Source: Cupriavidus pauculus
GTDB taxonomy: Bacteria > Pseudomonadota > Gammaproteobacteria > Burkholderiales > Burkholderiaceae
NCBI RefSeq assembly: GCF_003854935.1
Contig: NZ_CP033969.1
Location: forward strand, 3,224,001-3,288,000
Length of the DNA: 64,000 bases
Reading direction: 5' to 3'
Shown: piece by piece, positions 27,718 to 37,312 of the stretch
How positions within the stretch are numbered: position 1 is the first letter of the stretch
Layout: each line of letters opens with the position of its first letter
The notes under the pieces: generated by a model
What the model was told of the DNA's origin: nothing
The model's input: only the letters and a program-made list of their open reading frames with translations
The model's database searches: none
Made by a program: the position numbers and the translations under genes

Positions 27718-28860
27718 TCAGCGCCCGCGCAGGCGCCCGAGGATTTCCTCGGTGTGCTCGCCCGGCCTTGGCAGCGGCCGCTGCACGCCGGGACGGCGCC
27801 CGCCCATCAGCAGCGGCAGCAGCACGGTGGGCGCCATCGAGCCGTCGTCGGCCTGCATCGGCACCAGCCCGCCGCTGGCCTTCAGGTGCGGGTCGTCGAG
27901 CAACTGGTCGGGCCGGACGATTGGCGCATACGGGATGCCGGCGGCTTCGAGCTGCGGCGACAGTTCGTCGGCGCGGCGGGTGGCGAGGATCGCGCCCAGT
28001 TCCTGCAGCAGTTGCGGGCGCACCGCCACGCGCGAGGCGTTGTCGCGGTATTCGGGTCGCTCCAGCAGCGCCGGGTGGCCGAGCACGTGGCAGAGCGTGA
28101 CGAACTGCTTGTCGCTGACGGCGCCGATGAAAAGCTGGGCGTCGTCGGCCAGCGTGAAGACGTCGTAGACGCTCCAGGCCGACACGCGCGACGGCATCGG
28201 CGGCGGCGCCTCGCCGGTCATCGCGAACTGCTGCATGTGCTGCGACGCCAGGAACACGCAGTTCTCGAACAGCGCGCTCTGGATCTCCTGCCCCTGGCCG
28301 GTACGGTCGCGCTCGCGCAGCGCGGCCAGCACGCCGATGGCGCCGAACATGCCACCCATGATGTCGTTGACCGACGTCCCCGCGCGCAACGGCCGGCCCC
28401 TGGGCCCGGTCATGTACGACAGCCCGCCCATCATCTGCACCACCTCGTCCAGCGCCAGCCGCTTTTCGTACGGGCCGGGCAGGAAGCCCTTGTGCGAGAC
28501 GTAGATCAGGTGGCGATACCGGCTGGACAGCGTGGCGTAGTCGAGCCCGAGTTTTTCCATCAGCCCGGGGCGGAAGTTCTCCAGCAGCACGTCGCTCTGG
28601 CCGGCCAGTTCGGCGGCGGCAGCGCGGCCTTCGTCGGTCGTGATGTCCAGGATCACGCTCTTCTTGTTGCGGTTGAACGCGCGGAAGAAGCCGATGCCCA
28701 GGCCGGGCAGGTTGCGCGTCTTGTCGCCGCCGGGCGGCTCCACCTTGATCACTTCGGCGCCAAGGTCGGCCAGGATCATGCCGCACGTCGGCCCCATGAC
28801 CATGTGCGTGAATTCGACCACGCGGATGCCGGCCAGCGGAAGGGAGTTGTCTTGTTGCAT
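27718..28860 (-). CDS. CaiB/BaiF-type CoA-transferase (family III)
   Basis: 380-aa family III CoA-transferase moving CoA between carboxylic acids. N-terminal LAGIRVVEFTHMVMGPTCGM, then ADLGAEVIKVEPPGGDKTRN with the conserved Glu-Pro stretch, NKKSVILDI, DVLLENFRPGLMEKLGLDY and GPRGRPLRAGTSVNDIMGG. The catalytic Asp expected after the LGLDY region is compatible with this family. Encoded between an HMG-CoA-lyase-like gene and a Bug receptor, so a dicarboxylate or hydroxy-acid degradation route such as itaconate/citramalate-type or methyl-branched acid activation is plausible. Confidence 0.9.
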   Translation of the reverse strand: MQQDNSLPLAGIRVVEFTHMVMGPTCGMILADLGAEVIKVEPPGGDKTRNLPGLGIGFFRAFNRNKKSVILDITTDEGRAAAAELAGQSDVLLENFRPGLMEKLGLDYATLSSRYRHLIYVSHKGFLPGPYEKRLALDEVVQMMGGLSYMTGPRGRPLRAGTSVNDIMGGMFGAIGVLAALRERDRTGQGQEIQSALFENCVFLASQHMQQFAMTGEAPPPMPSRVSAWSVYDVFTLADDAQLFIGAVSDKQFVTLCHVLGHPALLERPEYRDNASRVAVRPQLLQELGAILATRRADELSPQLEAAGIPYAPIVRPDQLLDDPHLKASGGLVPMQADDGSMAPTVLLPLLMGGRRPGVQRPLPRPGEHTEEILGRLRGR

Positions 28861-28879
28861 GGTGGTCTCGCGGAAAGGG

Positions 28880-29848
28880 TCAGGCGGCGGCGCGGGCGGC
28901 GGCCGGCGCGAATGTCCGGGGCAGGCCGGCGCGCCAGAGCGTGCCGTGCAGCGTCTCGCCAGGCAGCATCTGCGCGACCTCGCGGCGCAGGGCCAGCAGC
29001 GCGTCGATGTCGACGCCGGTGTCGATGCCCACGCTGGCGAGCATGTAGGCCAGGTCTTCGGACGCCACGTTGCCGCTGGCGCCGGGCGCGTGCGGGCAGC
29101 CGCCGATGCCGGCCAGGCAGGCGTCGAAGCGCGTGACGCCGGTATCCAGCGCGGCCAGCACGTTGGCCAGGCCCAGGCCGCGCGTGTCGTGGAAGTGGCC
29201 GCAGTGAAAGCGCTCGCCGCCGATCCGCAGCGCCCGCTCGAACAACGCTCGCACCGCGCGCGGATCGGCGTAGCCGACCGTGTCGGCCAGGCTGACGCGG
29301 TCGGCCCCGGCATCCAGCAGCGCCTGCAGCAGCCGCAGCACCTCGTCGGCGTCGACATGGCCCTGGATCGTGCAGCCGAAGGCCGTGCCCACGCCACCTT
29401 CGATCAGCGTCTTCGATCCGGCGGCGTCGCGCGCGGCCCGGATGCGGGCCACCTCGGCCACCACGTCGTCGGGCGTCTTGCGCAGGTTGGCCAGGCTATG
29501 GGCATGGCTGGCCGACAGCGGCACCAGCATCAGGTCCGCACCGCTGGCGATGGCGCTTTCGGCGCCGCGCAGGTTCGGCACCAGCACCGAGACGAACAGC
29601 CCCGGCAGCGTGCGGGCAAACGCGACCAGCTCGGCCGTGTCGGCCAGTTGCGGCAGCAGCCGGGCCGGGACGAACGAGCCCACCTCGATCTCGCGCTGGC
29701 CGGCGGCATGGGCGGCCGCGATCCACGCGATTTTCTGCGCGGTCGGCACGATGGTCTGGAGGCTCTGCAGCCCGTCGCGCAGGCCGACTTCGCGGATCAC
29801 GGCGTGGCGCGGCCATGGCGCCGGCCGGGCTTGGGGATGGGATGTCAT
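28880..29848 (-). CDS. Hydroxymethylglutaryl-CoA lyase family protein
   Basis: 322-aa HMGL-like TIM-barrel lyase. It begins with REVGLRDGLQSLQTIVPT (metal and substrate residues at the first strand), has EVGSFVPARLLPQLADTAEL, SLADTVGYADP, FHCGHFHDTRGLGLANVLAA with metal-ligand His residues, and the glycine loop CLAGIGGCPHAPGASGNVAS containing the catalytic Cys. It cleaves 3-hydroxy-3-methylglutaryl-CoA or a related citramalyl-type CoA ester to acetyl-CoA and a keto acid. First gene of the operon with the CoA-transferase and Bug receptor, divergent from a LysR regulator. Confidence 0.9.
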   Translation of the reverse strand: MTSHPQARPAPWPRHAVIREVGLRDGLQSLQTIVPTAQKIAWIAAAHAAGQREIEVGSFVPARLLPQLADTAELVAFARTLPGLFVSVLVPNLRGAESAIASGADLMLVPLSASHAHSLANLRKTPDDVVAEVARIRAARDAAGSKTLIEGGVGTAFGCTIQGHVDADEVLRLLQALLDAGADRVSLADTVGYADPRAVRALFERALRIGGERFHCGHFHDTRGLGLANVLAALDTGVTRFDACLAGIGGCPHAPGASGNVASEDLAYMLASVGIDTGVDIDALLALRREVAQMLPGETLHGTLWRAGLPRTFAPAAARAAA

Positions 29849-30002
29849 GGGTAGGAATGGGGCGGAGCGGAAGCGATGGAGCCACTATATGACGTGCCAG
29901 GATCGCTCTGAAGCGGTAATCCGCCACGTTATCGATTCCAATCTGGAAAGTCTCGGCGCTTGCCGCTACCATGCCCGCACCCCTTCCGGAGGCAAACCCG
30001 CC

Positions 30003-30932
30003 ATGCGTGATCTCGACCTCACCTCCCTGCGCCTGTTCGTCGCCGTCTGCGAGACGCGGAACATGGCGCGCGCCGGCGAGCAGGAGCACATCGTCGCGTC
30101 GGCCATCAGCAAGCGGCTGTCCCAGCTGGAGCAGACCGTGGGCGCCGCGCTGTTCGAGCGGCGGCGGCGCGGCGTGATTCCGACCGCGGCCGGCGAGATC
30201 CTGCTGGAGCACGCGCGGGCCATCCTGGCCGCCACCGACCGCGCCGCGCGCGACATGCGCGACCACGGCACCGGTGTGCGCGGCCAGGTGCGGCTGCTGG
30301 CGACGGTGTCGTCGATGGCCGAGTCGCTGCCCGACGACATCGCCAGCTTCCTGGTCCAGCCTGCGCACCGCGACATCCGCGTGTCGATCGAGGAAAACCT
30401 GAGCAAGGACGTGGTGCGGGCGCTGCGCGAGGGGTCGGCGCCGCTGGGCGTCTGCTGGGACGCCGCCGACCTGGAAGGCTTCGAGACCCGCCCGTACCGC
30501 ACCGATTCGCTGTCGGCCGTGGTGCATCCGTCCCATCCGCTGGCCGACCAGCCGGGCTGCGCGTTCGCGCAAACGCTGGATTTCGAGCACGTCGGCATGC
30601 CGGGCCAGACCGCGGTCCATACGATGCTGATGCGCCAGGCCGCGATCCTGGGCAAGCCGATGGCGTACCGCGTGGTGGTGTCGTCGTTCGACGCGTCGCT
30701 ACGCTGCGTGCGCGCCAACCTGGGGCTGGCCATCGTGCCGCGCGAGGTGGTCGGCACGCTGGAGGCATCGCTGGGCGTGCGCGTGGTGCCGCTGACCGAC
30801 GACTGGGCGCAGCGCCGCTTTGCCATCGTGTTCCGGGCCGCGTCGAGCCTGTCGCCGGCGGCGCGGCTGCTGGTGGAACACCTGGCCGCCGCCGCTCACG
30901 CAGCCGCGCCGGTCATCGCCAGGAGTTCGTGA
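30003..30932 (+). CDS. LysR-family transcriptional regulator
   Basis: 309-aa LysR regulator. The N-terminal winged helix-turn-helix spans about 1-62 (LTSLRLFVAVCETRNMARAG, SAISKRLSQLEQTVGAALFE, IPTAAGEILLEHARAILA), followed by a LysR substrate-binding domain (about 90-295). Start ATG 30003 has GGAGG (29987 region) upstream. It is divergent from the lyase/CoA-transferase/Bug operon across a 154-bp gap, so it is probably that operon's regulator with the organic acid or its CoA ester as effector. Confidence 0.9.
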   Translation: MRDLDLTSLRLFVAVCETRNMARAGEQEHIVASAISKRLSQLEQTVGAALFERRRRGVIPTAAGEILLEHARAILAATDRAARDMRDHGTGVRGQVRLLATVSSMAESLPDDIASFLVQPAHRDIRVSIEENLSKDVVRALREGSAPLGVCWDAADLEGFETRPYRTDSLSAVVHPSHPLADQPGCAFAQTLDFEHVGMPGQTAVHTMLMRQAAILGKPMAYRVVVSSFDASLRCVRANLGLAIVPREVVGTLEASLGVRVVPLTDDWAQRRFAIVFRAASSLSPAARLLVEHLAAAAHAAAPVIARSS

Positions 30933-30978
30933 ACGCCCGGCACGCTTCATTAAGCATTCTTAAGGAAAGATGCGGACG

Positions 30979-30997
30979 CGAATCATTATCATTTGGT
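30979..30997. promoter_or_regulatory. Fur-box-like site upstream of haem uptake operon
   Basis: The sequence CGAATCATTATCATTTGGT, read on the minus strand as AATGATAATGATT, closely matches the hexamer-repeat Fur consensus. It lies 50 bp before the TonB receptor start, which fits iron repression of the haem genes. Confidence 0.7.
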
Positions 30998-31046
30998 CCT
31001 CTTCTGCCATCGCCCCGGGCCCTTGCGCGACCCGATCCGCCCCTGA

Positions 31047-33032
31047 ATGCGCCTCAAATATCTTGCCGTCGTTGCCGGCACCCTCCTTTCCGCCGCGCCG
31101 CAGTTGCGGGCCCAGCCGTCCGGCACCGGCGATCCGCTGCCGACGGTGGTGGTGACCGGCACGCGCAGCGAGAAGACGCTGGACGAGACGCCCGTCCGTA
31201 CCGAAGTGGTGGACCGCCAGGAGATCGAGCGGATCCACGCGCGCACGCTCAAGGACGCGCTAGAGAACGTGCCCGGGCTGCAGCTGCGCGAGATCCACGG
31301 CAAGTCCGGCTACGAGGTGACGCTGCAGGGCATGACCAGCGACCAGGTGCTGGTGCTGATCGACGGGCTGCCAATCTCGGCCAGCACCGGCTCCACGGTC
31401 GATGTCTCGCAGTACCTGCTGACCGAGGTGGACCGCGTGGAGGTGGTCAAGGGCGCCAGTTCGGCCCAGTACGGCAGTTCGGCGATGGGCGGCGTGATCA
31501 ACGTCATCACGCGGCCGATCGACAAGGGATTCTCCGGCGCGGTGACAGCCGATGCGGGCAGCTACGGCGGCCAGAACGCCGACGGATCGCCGGGCGCGCT
31601 GCATGGCAACGTGCGGCTCGAAGGCGGGACCGAGCAGTTCCGCGCGCGCATCAGCGCCGACGGGCTGGACAACAAGGGCTTTGCCGTCGAGCCGGACGGC
31701 TGGACGCGCCGCGGCGACAAGATCCGCCGCGAGCAGTACGCCGGACGGCTGGAGTGGTTGCCGAGCCAGGCCGGCCGCGTCTGGTTCGACGCCAGCGCGT
31801 ACCGCGAAACCGACGAGCAGCGCTACCAGTACTACGTGCCGCCGCGCTACGTGCCGCAGCGCAAGACCGAGGACATCGACCGCAACCGCTATGCGTACGG
31901 CGGCCAGTGGCGCTTTGACAATGGCGTGCGGGCGCGGCTGGCGGGCGTGCACGAGACCTACGACAGCACGTCGCGCGAGTATTCGAACGACTTCCGCACG
32001 GCCGAGCGCAAATCGGCCCAGCAGACCGACCACGTGTCGGCACAGTTTGACCTGCCGGCGTGGTACCGCCAGCTCTGGCAGTTCGGCGGCGACTTCCATC
32101 GAGAAACGCTCGACCAGTCGGTCAACGGCACGTCGGAGCTGGCCGGCGCCGGCAGCGCGTCGCGCCAGTCGGGCGAACTCTACCTGCAGAACGACATCCT
32201 GCTCAGCGAGACCTGGGAAGTGATTGCCGGCCTGCGCGGCCAGCACGACTCGGACTTCGGCAGCCACTTCGCGCCCAAGGTGGGCGTGCGGGCCCACCTG
32301 CTGTCCACCGATACCTGGAAGGGCGTGCTGCGCGCCAACTACGGCCAGGGCTACCGCGTGCCCAACCTGAAGGAGCGGCACTACCTGTTCGACCACAGCT
32401 CGCTGGGCTACATCGTGCTGGGCAATCCGGACCTGAAGCCCGAGTCGTCGCACAGCTTCCAGCTTGGCGGGCAACTGAGCTGGCGCGACCGCGTGACGGT
32501 GGACGCCAACCTGTTCTACAACCGCGTGACGGACCTGATCCAGACCGACATGACCAATTTCACGATGGTCAACGGCATTGCGGTCTACACGTACCGCAAC
32601 GTGGCGCGGGCCCGCACGCAGGGCGCCGAGACGTCGCTGCGCTGGCGCGCCAGCAACACGCTGAACCTGACGGCCGCCTACACGTTCACCGACACCGAGG
32701 ACCTGAACACCGGCGCCGAGCTGACCCGGCGGCCGCGCCACATGGGCCGGCTGGGGGCCGACTGGCGCCTGTTCCCGTCCACCGAGCTGACCACCCGCGC
32801 GCGCTTCCAGAGCAGCGAGCTGACCGATGCCGCCACGGGCGCGCGGTCGCCGGGGTGGGGCACGCTGGACCTGGTGCTGAACCAGAAGATCGGCAAGTCG
32901 GTGACGGCCTTTGTCGGCGTCAACAACCTTTTCGATCGCCAACGCGATTTTGCGAATGCCAGTGACTTCGGGCCCGTGGCGGGGCGCTTTATCTACCTGG
33001 GCGCACGGTTCCGCGTGGACGTCGCCCGCTGA
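31047..33032 (+). CDS. TonB-dependent haem/iron receptor
   Basis: 661-aa outer-membrane receptor. Signal peptide of about 22 residues (LAVVAGTLLSAAPQLRAQ), plug domain (LKDALENVPGLQLREIHGKS, VLVLIDGLPIS, DRVEVVKGASSAQYGSSAMG) and 22-strand barrel ending in an aromatic-poor but typical beta-strand (FIYLGARFRVDV). The segment YGQGYRVPNLKERHYLF followed by GNPDLKPE is the FRAP/NPDL-type box typical of haem and cobalamin-like receptors. The following haem genes (HmuY-like, HmuS, HmuTUV) make haem the likely ligand. A Fur-box-like site lies upstream. Confidence 0.9.
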   Translation: MRLKYLAVVAGTLLSAAPQLRAQPSGTGDPLPTVVVTGTRSEKTLDETPVRTEVVDRQEIERIHARTLKDALENVPGLQLREIHGKSGYEVTLQGMTSDQVLVLIDGLPISASTGSTVDVSQYLLTEVDRVEVVKGASSAQYGSSAMGGVINVITRPIDKGFSGAVTADAGSYGGQNADGSPGALHGNVRLEGGTEQFRARISADGLDNKGFAVEPDGWTRRGDKIRREQYAGRLEWLPSQAGRVWFDASAYRETDEQRYQYYVPPRYVPQRKTEDIDRNRYAYGGQWRFDNGVRARLAGVHETYDSTSREYSNDFRTAERKSAQQTDHVSAQFDLPAWYRQLWQFGGDFHRETLDQSVNGTSELAGAGSASRQSGELYLQNDILLSETWEVIAGLRGQHDSDFGSHFAPKVGVRAHLLSTDTWKGVLRANYGQGYRVPNLKERHYLFDHSSLGYIVLGNPDLKPESSHSFQLGGQLSWRDRVTVDANLFYNRVTDLIQTDMTNFTMVNGIAVYTYRNVARARTQGAETSLRWRASNTLNLTAAYTFTDTEDLNTGAELTRRPRHMGRLGADWRLFPSTELTTRARFQSSELTDAATGARSPGWGTLDLVLNQKIGKSVTAFVGVNNLFDRQRDFANASDFGPVAGRFIYLGARFRVDVAR

Positions 33033-33059
33033 CAAGAACACATCGGGGAAGCATTCATC

Positions 33060-34403
33060 ATGAACGACACTCTCGCATTGCACCGCCGCGCGCTGCGCGC
33101 GCTCGGCATCGCCTCGCTGGCGCTGGCCCTTGCCGCCTGCGGTGGCGGCGACGACGGCGCCACCACCACCACGCCGGCCACCGGCGGCGGCACCAGCACG
33201 GGCGGCACCAACACCGGCGGCGGCACGACCACGCCGCCGGCATCGACATCGGCGTTCACGCAGACGGCCGAGTGGAGCTTCAAGCTGCCGGCGGCCGGTG
33301 CGTCGCTGTGCTACGACTTCAACACCAAGGCCGAGACGGCCTGCACGGGCACCGGCTGGGACCTGAAGGTCAAGACCGAGACCGGCGGCCGCACGGCCAA
33401 GCTGTGGACCAACAGCGGCACCAGCGGCACCGGCAACGGCGGCGCGTTCGGCAGCCCGTTCGACCACACCTGGACCGCGCTGTCAGCCTGGAAGAACGCC
33501 ACGACCGATCCGGTCAGCGGCGCCCTGCCCGCCACCGTGTTCCTGAAAGATTCGGCCAGCGGCGTGTTCTCCAGCGCCAACGCCATCGGCTCGGCCGTGT
33601 TCGAGTACGGCGTGACCGGCGCGGCCACCGACCACTCGCTGTACCCGACGTTCCGCACCTTCGTCATCACCACCAACAGCGCCGTGGCCGACGCCACGGG
33701 CGCCACGCCGTCCACGGTGTTCGCCCTGCAGGTCACCGGCTATTACGGCGGCGCCAGCGGCACGACGTCCGGCTATCCGAGCTTCCGCTTCGTCGACCGC
33801 AACGCGCCGGGCACCGTCCACACCGCGCAGGTCAATGCATCGGCCGACTGGGTCTACTACGACCTCGTGAACCGCGCCGTGACCACCGCCACCGGCACGT
33901 GGCACATCGCGTTCAACCGCTACAACGTCAAGCTGAACGGCGGCGAATCGGGCACGGGCACGGTGGCCGGCTTTGTCGGGCGCACCCCGGCCGGTTTCTA
34001 CGATGCGTCGAACAAGCCGGTGGCGGCCCGGTTCACCGACACGAACAACCTGACCGCGACCCTGGCCGACCTGGCCGACGCGACGCTGGCCGTACCGGCC
34101 ACGGCGACGGCCTGGATCAAGGACGCGACGGCTTCGGTGCTGAACCCGGCCTTCACGGGCAACTTCCCGAACCCGCTGAACTATGGCTGGTTCACGTACT
34201 TCCCGACGGCCGCCGCTGCAGCCGCGAACGGGCTGCCGTCGGTGGCGCACGTGATCGCCGCCAATCCCGACGCGGGCGGCCTGATCCGCGGCGGCGAAGG
34301 CACCACGTATGCGCGCTTCCATCTGACCAAGATCGCCTACGCGGACCCGACCCTGAACACCAGCCAGCAGACCTGGACGATCAACTTCGACATCCAGCCC
34401 TGA
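33060..34403 (+). CDS. HmuY-like haem-binding lipoprotein
   Basis: 447-aa lipoprotein. The signal peptide ends in lipobox ALAAC with Cys27; a Gly/Thr-rich linker follows (about 30-58), then a beta-rich domain repeating the HmuY plan (WSFKLPAAGASLCYDFNTK; WDLKVK; FRFVDRNAPGTVHTAQVNAS; GTWHIAFNRYNVKLNGG) and ending TWTINFDIQP. HmuY family proteins strip haem from host carriers and hand it to a TonB receptor; the gene directly before encodes one. Placed between the receptor and haem-degrading factor genes, 27 bp after the receptor stop. Confidence 0.75.
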   Translation: MNDTLALHRRALRALGIASLALALAACGGGDDGATTTTPATGGGTSTGGTNTGGGTTTPPASTSAFTQTAEWSFKLPAAGASLCYDFNTKAETACTGTGWDLKVKTETGGRTAKLWTNSGTSGTGNGGAFGSPFDHTWTALSAWKNATTDPVSGALPATVFLKDSASGVFSSANAIGSAVFEYGVTGAATDHSLYPTFRTFVITTNSAVADATGATPSTVFALQVTGYYGGASGTTSGYPSFRFVDRNAPGTVHTAQVNASADWVYYDLVNRAVTTATGTWHIAFNRYNVKLNGGESGTGTVAGFVGRTPAGFYDASNKPVAARFTDTNNLTATLADLADATLAVPATATAWIKDATASVLNPAFTGNFPNPLNYGWFTYFPTAAAAAANGLPSVAHVIAANPDAGGLIRGGEGTTYARFHLTKIAYADPTLNTSQQTWTINFDIQP

Positions 34404-34424
34404 CCGGGCGCGTCGACCAACACG

Positions 34425-35465
34425 ATGGACATGGAACCGCATCACATCGACACGCTGCGCCAGCGCCACCAGGCGCTGGTGGCAGCCCAACCGAACCTCC
34501 GCATCCGGGATCGTGCCCGGCAACTGGGCGTCACCGAAGCCGAACTGGTGGCCGCCGGGTGCGGCGTGACGGCCCGGCAGCTCGGCGGCACGCCGCAGCA
34601 ACTGGTCCGCGACCTTGGCACGCTGGGGCCGGTCATGGCGCTGTCGCGCAACGACCATGCCGTGCACGAGCGGCACGGCCAGTACCAGGGCATCGAAGCC
34701 GACGGCCCCGTCGGCCTGGTGCTCGGGCCGGACATCGACCTGCGCCTGTTCTTCGGTAGCTGGCGGTATTTCTACGCCGTCACCGAGAACGGCCGCGACA
34801 GCCTGCAGTTCTTCGACAAGGCCGGCGATGCCGTGCACAAGGTCTACCGCACCGACGCGACCGACGCCGAAGCATGGCAGGCTTACGTCGCCCGTCACGC
34901 GCTGGACGCGCTGGCGCCGGTGACGGTGGAGCCGATCGCGGCCGTCGCCGAGGCGGCTGCCCCGGCCGACCCGGCCGCGCTGCGCACCCACTGGCGCGGG
35001 CTGCAGGACACGCACGACTTCTTTGCGATGCTGCGCCAGTTCAAGGTGTCGCGCCTGGGCGCCCTGCGCGCGGCGGGCGACGACCTGGCCCAACAGGTGG
35101 ACAACATCGCCGTGGAGACCATGCTGGGCCGGGCCGCCGAGGCGGGCCTGCCGATCATGTGCTTCGTGGCCAACCGGGGCATCGTGCAGATCCACAGCGG
35201 CCCGGTGCACAAGCTGGTGCGCACCGGCCCGTGGTTCAACGTGCTGGATCCCGCCTTCAACCTGCACCTGAACACCGGCGCGGTGGCGTCGAGCTGGATC
35301 GTCAACAAGCCGACCGTCGACGGCTGGGTGACGTCGCTGGAACTGTTCGATGCGGACGGCGGGCTGGTGGTGCAGTTCTTCGGCGAGCGCAAGCCGGGCC
35401 AGCCGGAACTGCCGGCCTGGCGCGCGCTGCTGCAATCGCTGTGCCCGGTCGCGCTGGCCGCCTGA
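34425..35465 (+). CDS. hmuS: Haem-degrading/haem-carrier factor HmuS (HemS family)
   Basis: 346-aa cytoplasmic HemS/ChuS/HmuS family protein that accepts haem from the ABC importer and degrades or stores it. Two related halves are visible: LGTLGPVMALSRNDHAVHER and, in the second, MLGRAAEAGLPIMCFVANRG; conserved VQIHSGPVHKL, PWFNVLDPAFNLHL and the His-containing HTDHARH-type region in variant form. Length fits the family (about 340-355 aa). Start ATG 34425 GAC ATG could alternatively be the second ATG. Sits 3 bp upstream of hmuT. Confidence 0.88.
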   Translation: MDMEPHHIDTLRQRHQALVAAQPNLRIRDRARQLGVTEAELVAAGCGVTARQLGGTPQQLVRDLGTLGPVMALSRNDHAVHERHGQYQGIEADGPVGLVLGPDIDLRLFFGSWRYFYAVTENGRDSLQFFDKAGDAVHKVYRTDATDAEAWQAYVARHALDALAPVTVEPIAAVAEAAAPADPAALRTHWRGLQDTHDFFAMLRQFKVSRLGALRAAGDDLAQQVDNIAVETMLGRAAEAGLPIMCFVANRGIVQIHSGPVHKLVRTGPWFNVLDPAFNLHLNTGAVASSWIVNKPTVDGWVTSLELFDADGGLVVQFFGERKPGQPELPAWRALLQSLCPVALAA

Positions 35466-35468
35466 CCC

Positions 35469-36323
35469 ATGTTCCACTTCACCATGACACTGTGGCGCCC
35501 CGCGCTGATGTCCCTGCTGTGCGCGGCGGGGCTGGCCCAGGCCGGGCCGCCCGCCCGCGTGGTCGGGCTGGGCGGCGCGGTGACCGAGATCGTGTACGCG
35601 CTGGACGCGCAGGCGTCGCTGGTGGGCGCCGATGCGTCGAGCATCTACCCGCCGGCGGCGCTGAAGCTGCCCAAGGTTGGCTACTACCGGTCGGTATCGG
35701 TCGAAGGGCTGGCCAGCCTCAAGCCGGACCTTGTGCTGGCCGCCGACCACGCCGGCCCGCCGCAGGCGCTGGAGCAGATCCGCAGGCTCGGCACGCGGAT
35801 CGTGACGCTGCCGTCGGCGTCCACGCTGGCGGCGCTGGACCAGCGCATCCTTGGCACCGCCACGGCGCTGGAGATACCGGAGCGGGGCCGCGCGCTGGTC
35901 GACCGGCTGCACGCCGAACTGCGCGACATCCGCCCGGCCGCGCAGCCGGTGCGCGTGCTGATCGTCAGCAGCCATACCGGCAGGATGCAGGGCATGGGCC
36001 AGGACACGCCGGGCCACGCGATGCTGATGCTGGCCGGCGGCACCAACGTGCTGGCCAACCAGACCGGCTTCAAGCCGTTCTCGGCCGAGGCCGCCGCGGC
36101 GCTGAAGCCGGACGTGATCGTGACCACGGCGATGTCTGTCAATGCGAGCGGCGGCCCCGAGGCGTTCCTGGCGCAGCCCGGCCTGAACGCCACGCCGGCC
36201 GCGCGCCAGCGCCGCATCGTCGTGATGGACGACCTGTTGCTGCTGGGCTTTGGCCCGCGCCTGCCCGAAGCCCTGCGCCTGCTGCAGGCCGGGCTGGCCG
36301 CGCCGCAGCCGGCGGGCCGCTGA
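35469..36323 (+). CDS. hmuT: Haem ABC transporter periplasmic binding protein HmuT
   Basis: 284-aa substrate-binding protein of the haem ABC importer. The signal peptide ends near residue 26 (LMSLLCAAGLAQA). HmuT features: VVGLGGAVTEIVYALDAQAS, VGADASSIYPPAA, the haem-Tyr region VGYYRSVSVEGLASLKPDLV, and GMGQDTPGHAMLMLAGGTN. It starts 3 bp after hmuS and its TGA overlaps the hmuU ATG (TGATG at 36321). Confidence 0.92.
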   Translation: MFHFTMTLWRPALMSLLCAAGLAQAGPPARVVGLGGAVTEIVYALDAQASLVGADASSIYPPAALKLPKVGYYRSVSVEGLASLKPDLVLAADHAGPPQALEQIRRLGTRIVTLPSASTLAALDQRILGTATALEIPERGRALVDRLHAELRDIRPAAQPVRVLIVSSHTGRMQGMGQDTPGHAMLMLAGGTNVLANQTGFKPFSAEAAAALKPDVIVTTAMSVNASGGPEAFLAQPGLNATPAARQRRIVVMDDLLLLGFGPRLPEALRLLQAGLAAPQPAGR

Positions 36324-37312
36324 TGCGCCGGCATCGACCCGCCATCTTCACCGCGCTGTGCGGGATGGTCGTGCTGGCCGCGCTGGGCACGGCGGCCAGC
36401 GGCGCGCTATCGATCCCGCATGACCGGCTGCTGCCGCTGCTGTGGTCGCCCGCAGCCCAGGGCGACGACGCGATGTGGCGCAACGTGCTGATCGAAGTGC
36501 GGCTGCCGCGCATCGTGCTGGCCGTCACCGTGGGCGCCGCGCTGGCGCTGTCCGGCGCCGTGATGCAGGCGCTGTTTCGCAATCCGCTGGCCGAACCGGG
36601 GCTGATCGGGATTTCGCTGGGCGGCGCGGCGGGCGCGGTGGCAGCCATCGTGCTTGGCGCCGACGGCTTGTCCGGCGTCGCGCCGGCCGCGTTCGCCGGC
36701 AGCCTGGCGGCGACGATGCTGGCCTACCGGCTTGGCTCGCGCCGCGCCGGCATGGCCAACCTGCTGCTGGCCGGCATCGCCATCAACGCGATCTGCGCGG
36801 CCATCGTCGGCTTCTTTACCTATCAGGCCAGCGACGTGCAACTGCGCAACCTGACGTTCTGGAACATGGGCAGCCTGGCGGGCGCCACGTGGCCGATGCT
36901 GGCGTGGCTGGTGCCGCTAGTGGCCGCGCTGAGCGCGCTGCTGCTGCGTGACTGGCGGGCGATGAACGCGCTGCTGCTGGGCGAGCGCGAGGCCCAGCAC
37001 CTGGGCTTCGACCTGAAGCGGCTGCGGCGCCGGCTGATCGTGCTGACCGCGCTGCTGGTGGGCCCCATCGTCGCGGTGACCGGGACGATATCGTTCGTCG
37101 GGCTGGTCGTGCCGCATCTGGTGCGCATGCCGCTTGGCGCCGATCATCGCTGGCTGCTGCCGAACACGCTGGCCGGCGGCGCCATCGCCATGACGCTGGC
37201 CGACTGGCTGGCGCGCATGGTGGTGGTGCCCGCCGAGCTGCCAATCGGCATCGTGACGAGTCTGGTGGGCGGGCCGTTCCTGCTCTGGATGCTGACGCGG
37301 AGGGCCCGCTGA
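36323..37312 (+). CDS. hmuU: Haem ABC transporter permease HmuU
   Basis: FecCD-family permease (329 aa) with about ten membrane segments. Motifs: [50 protein letters not shown] and the C-terminal [20 protein letters not shown]. It forms the membrane channel with HmuV. Start and stop overlap hmuT (TGATG) and hmuV (ATGA), so translation is coupled. Confidence 0.93.
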   Translation: MRRHRPAIFTALCGMVVLAALGTAASGALSIPHDRLLPLLWSPAAQGDDAMWRNVLIEVRLPRIVLAVTVGAALALSGAVMQALFRNPLAEPGLIGISLGGAAGAVAAIVLGADGLSGVAPAAFAGSLAATMLAYRLGSRRAGMANLLLAGIAINAICAAIVGFFTYQASDVQLRNLTFWNMGSLAGATWPMLAWLVPLVAALSALLLRDWRAMNALLLGEREAQHLGFDLKRLRRRLIVLTALLVGPIVAVTGTISFVGLVVPHLVRMPLGADHRWLLPNTLAGGAIAMTLADWLARMVVVPAELPIGIVTSLVGGPFLLWMLTRRAR

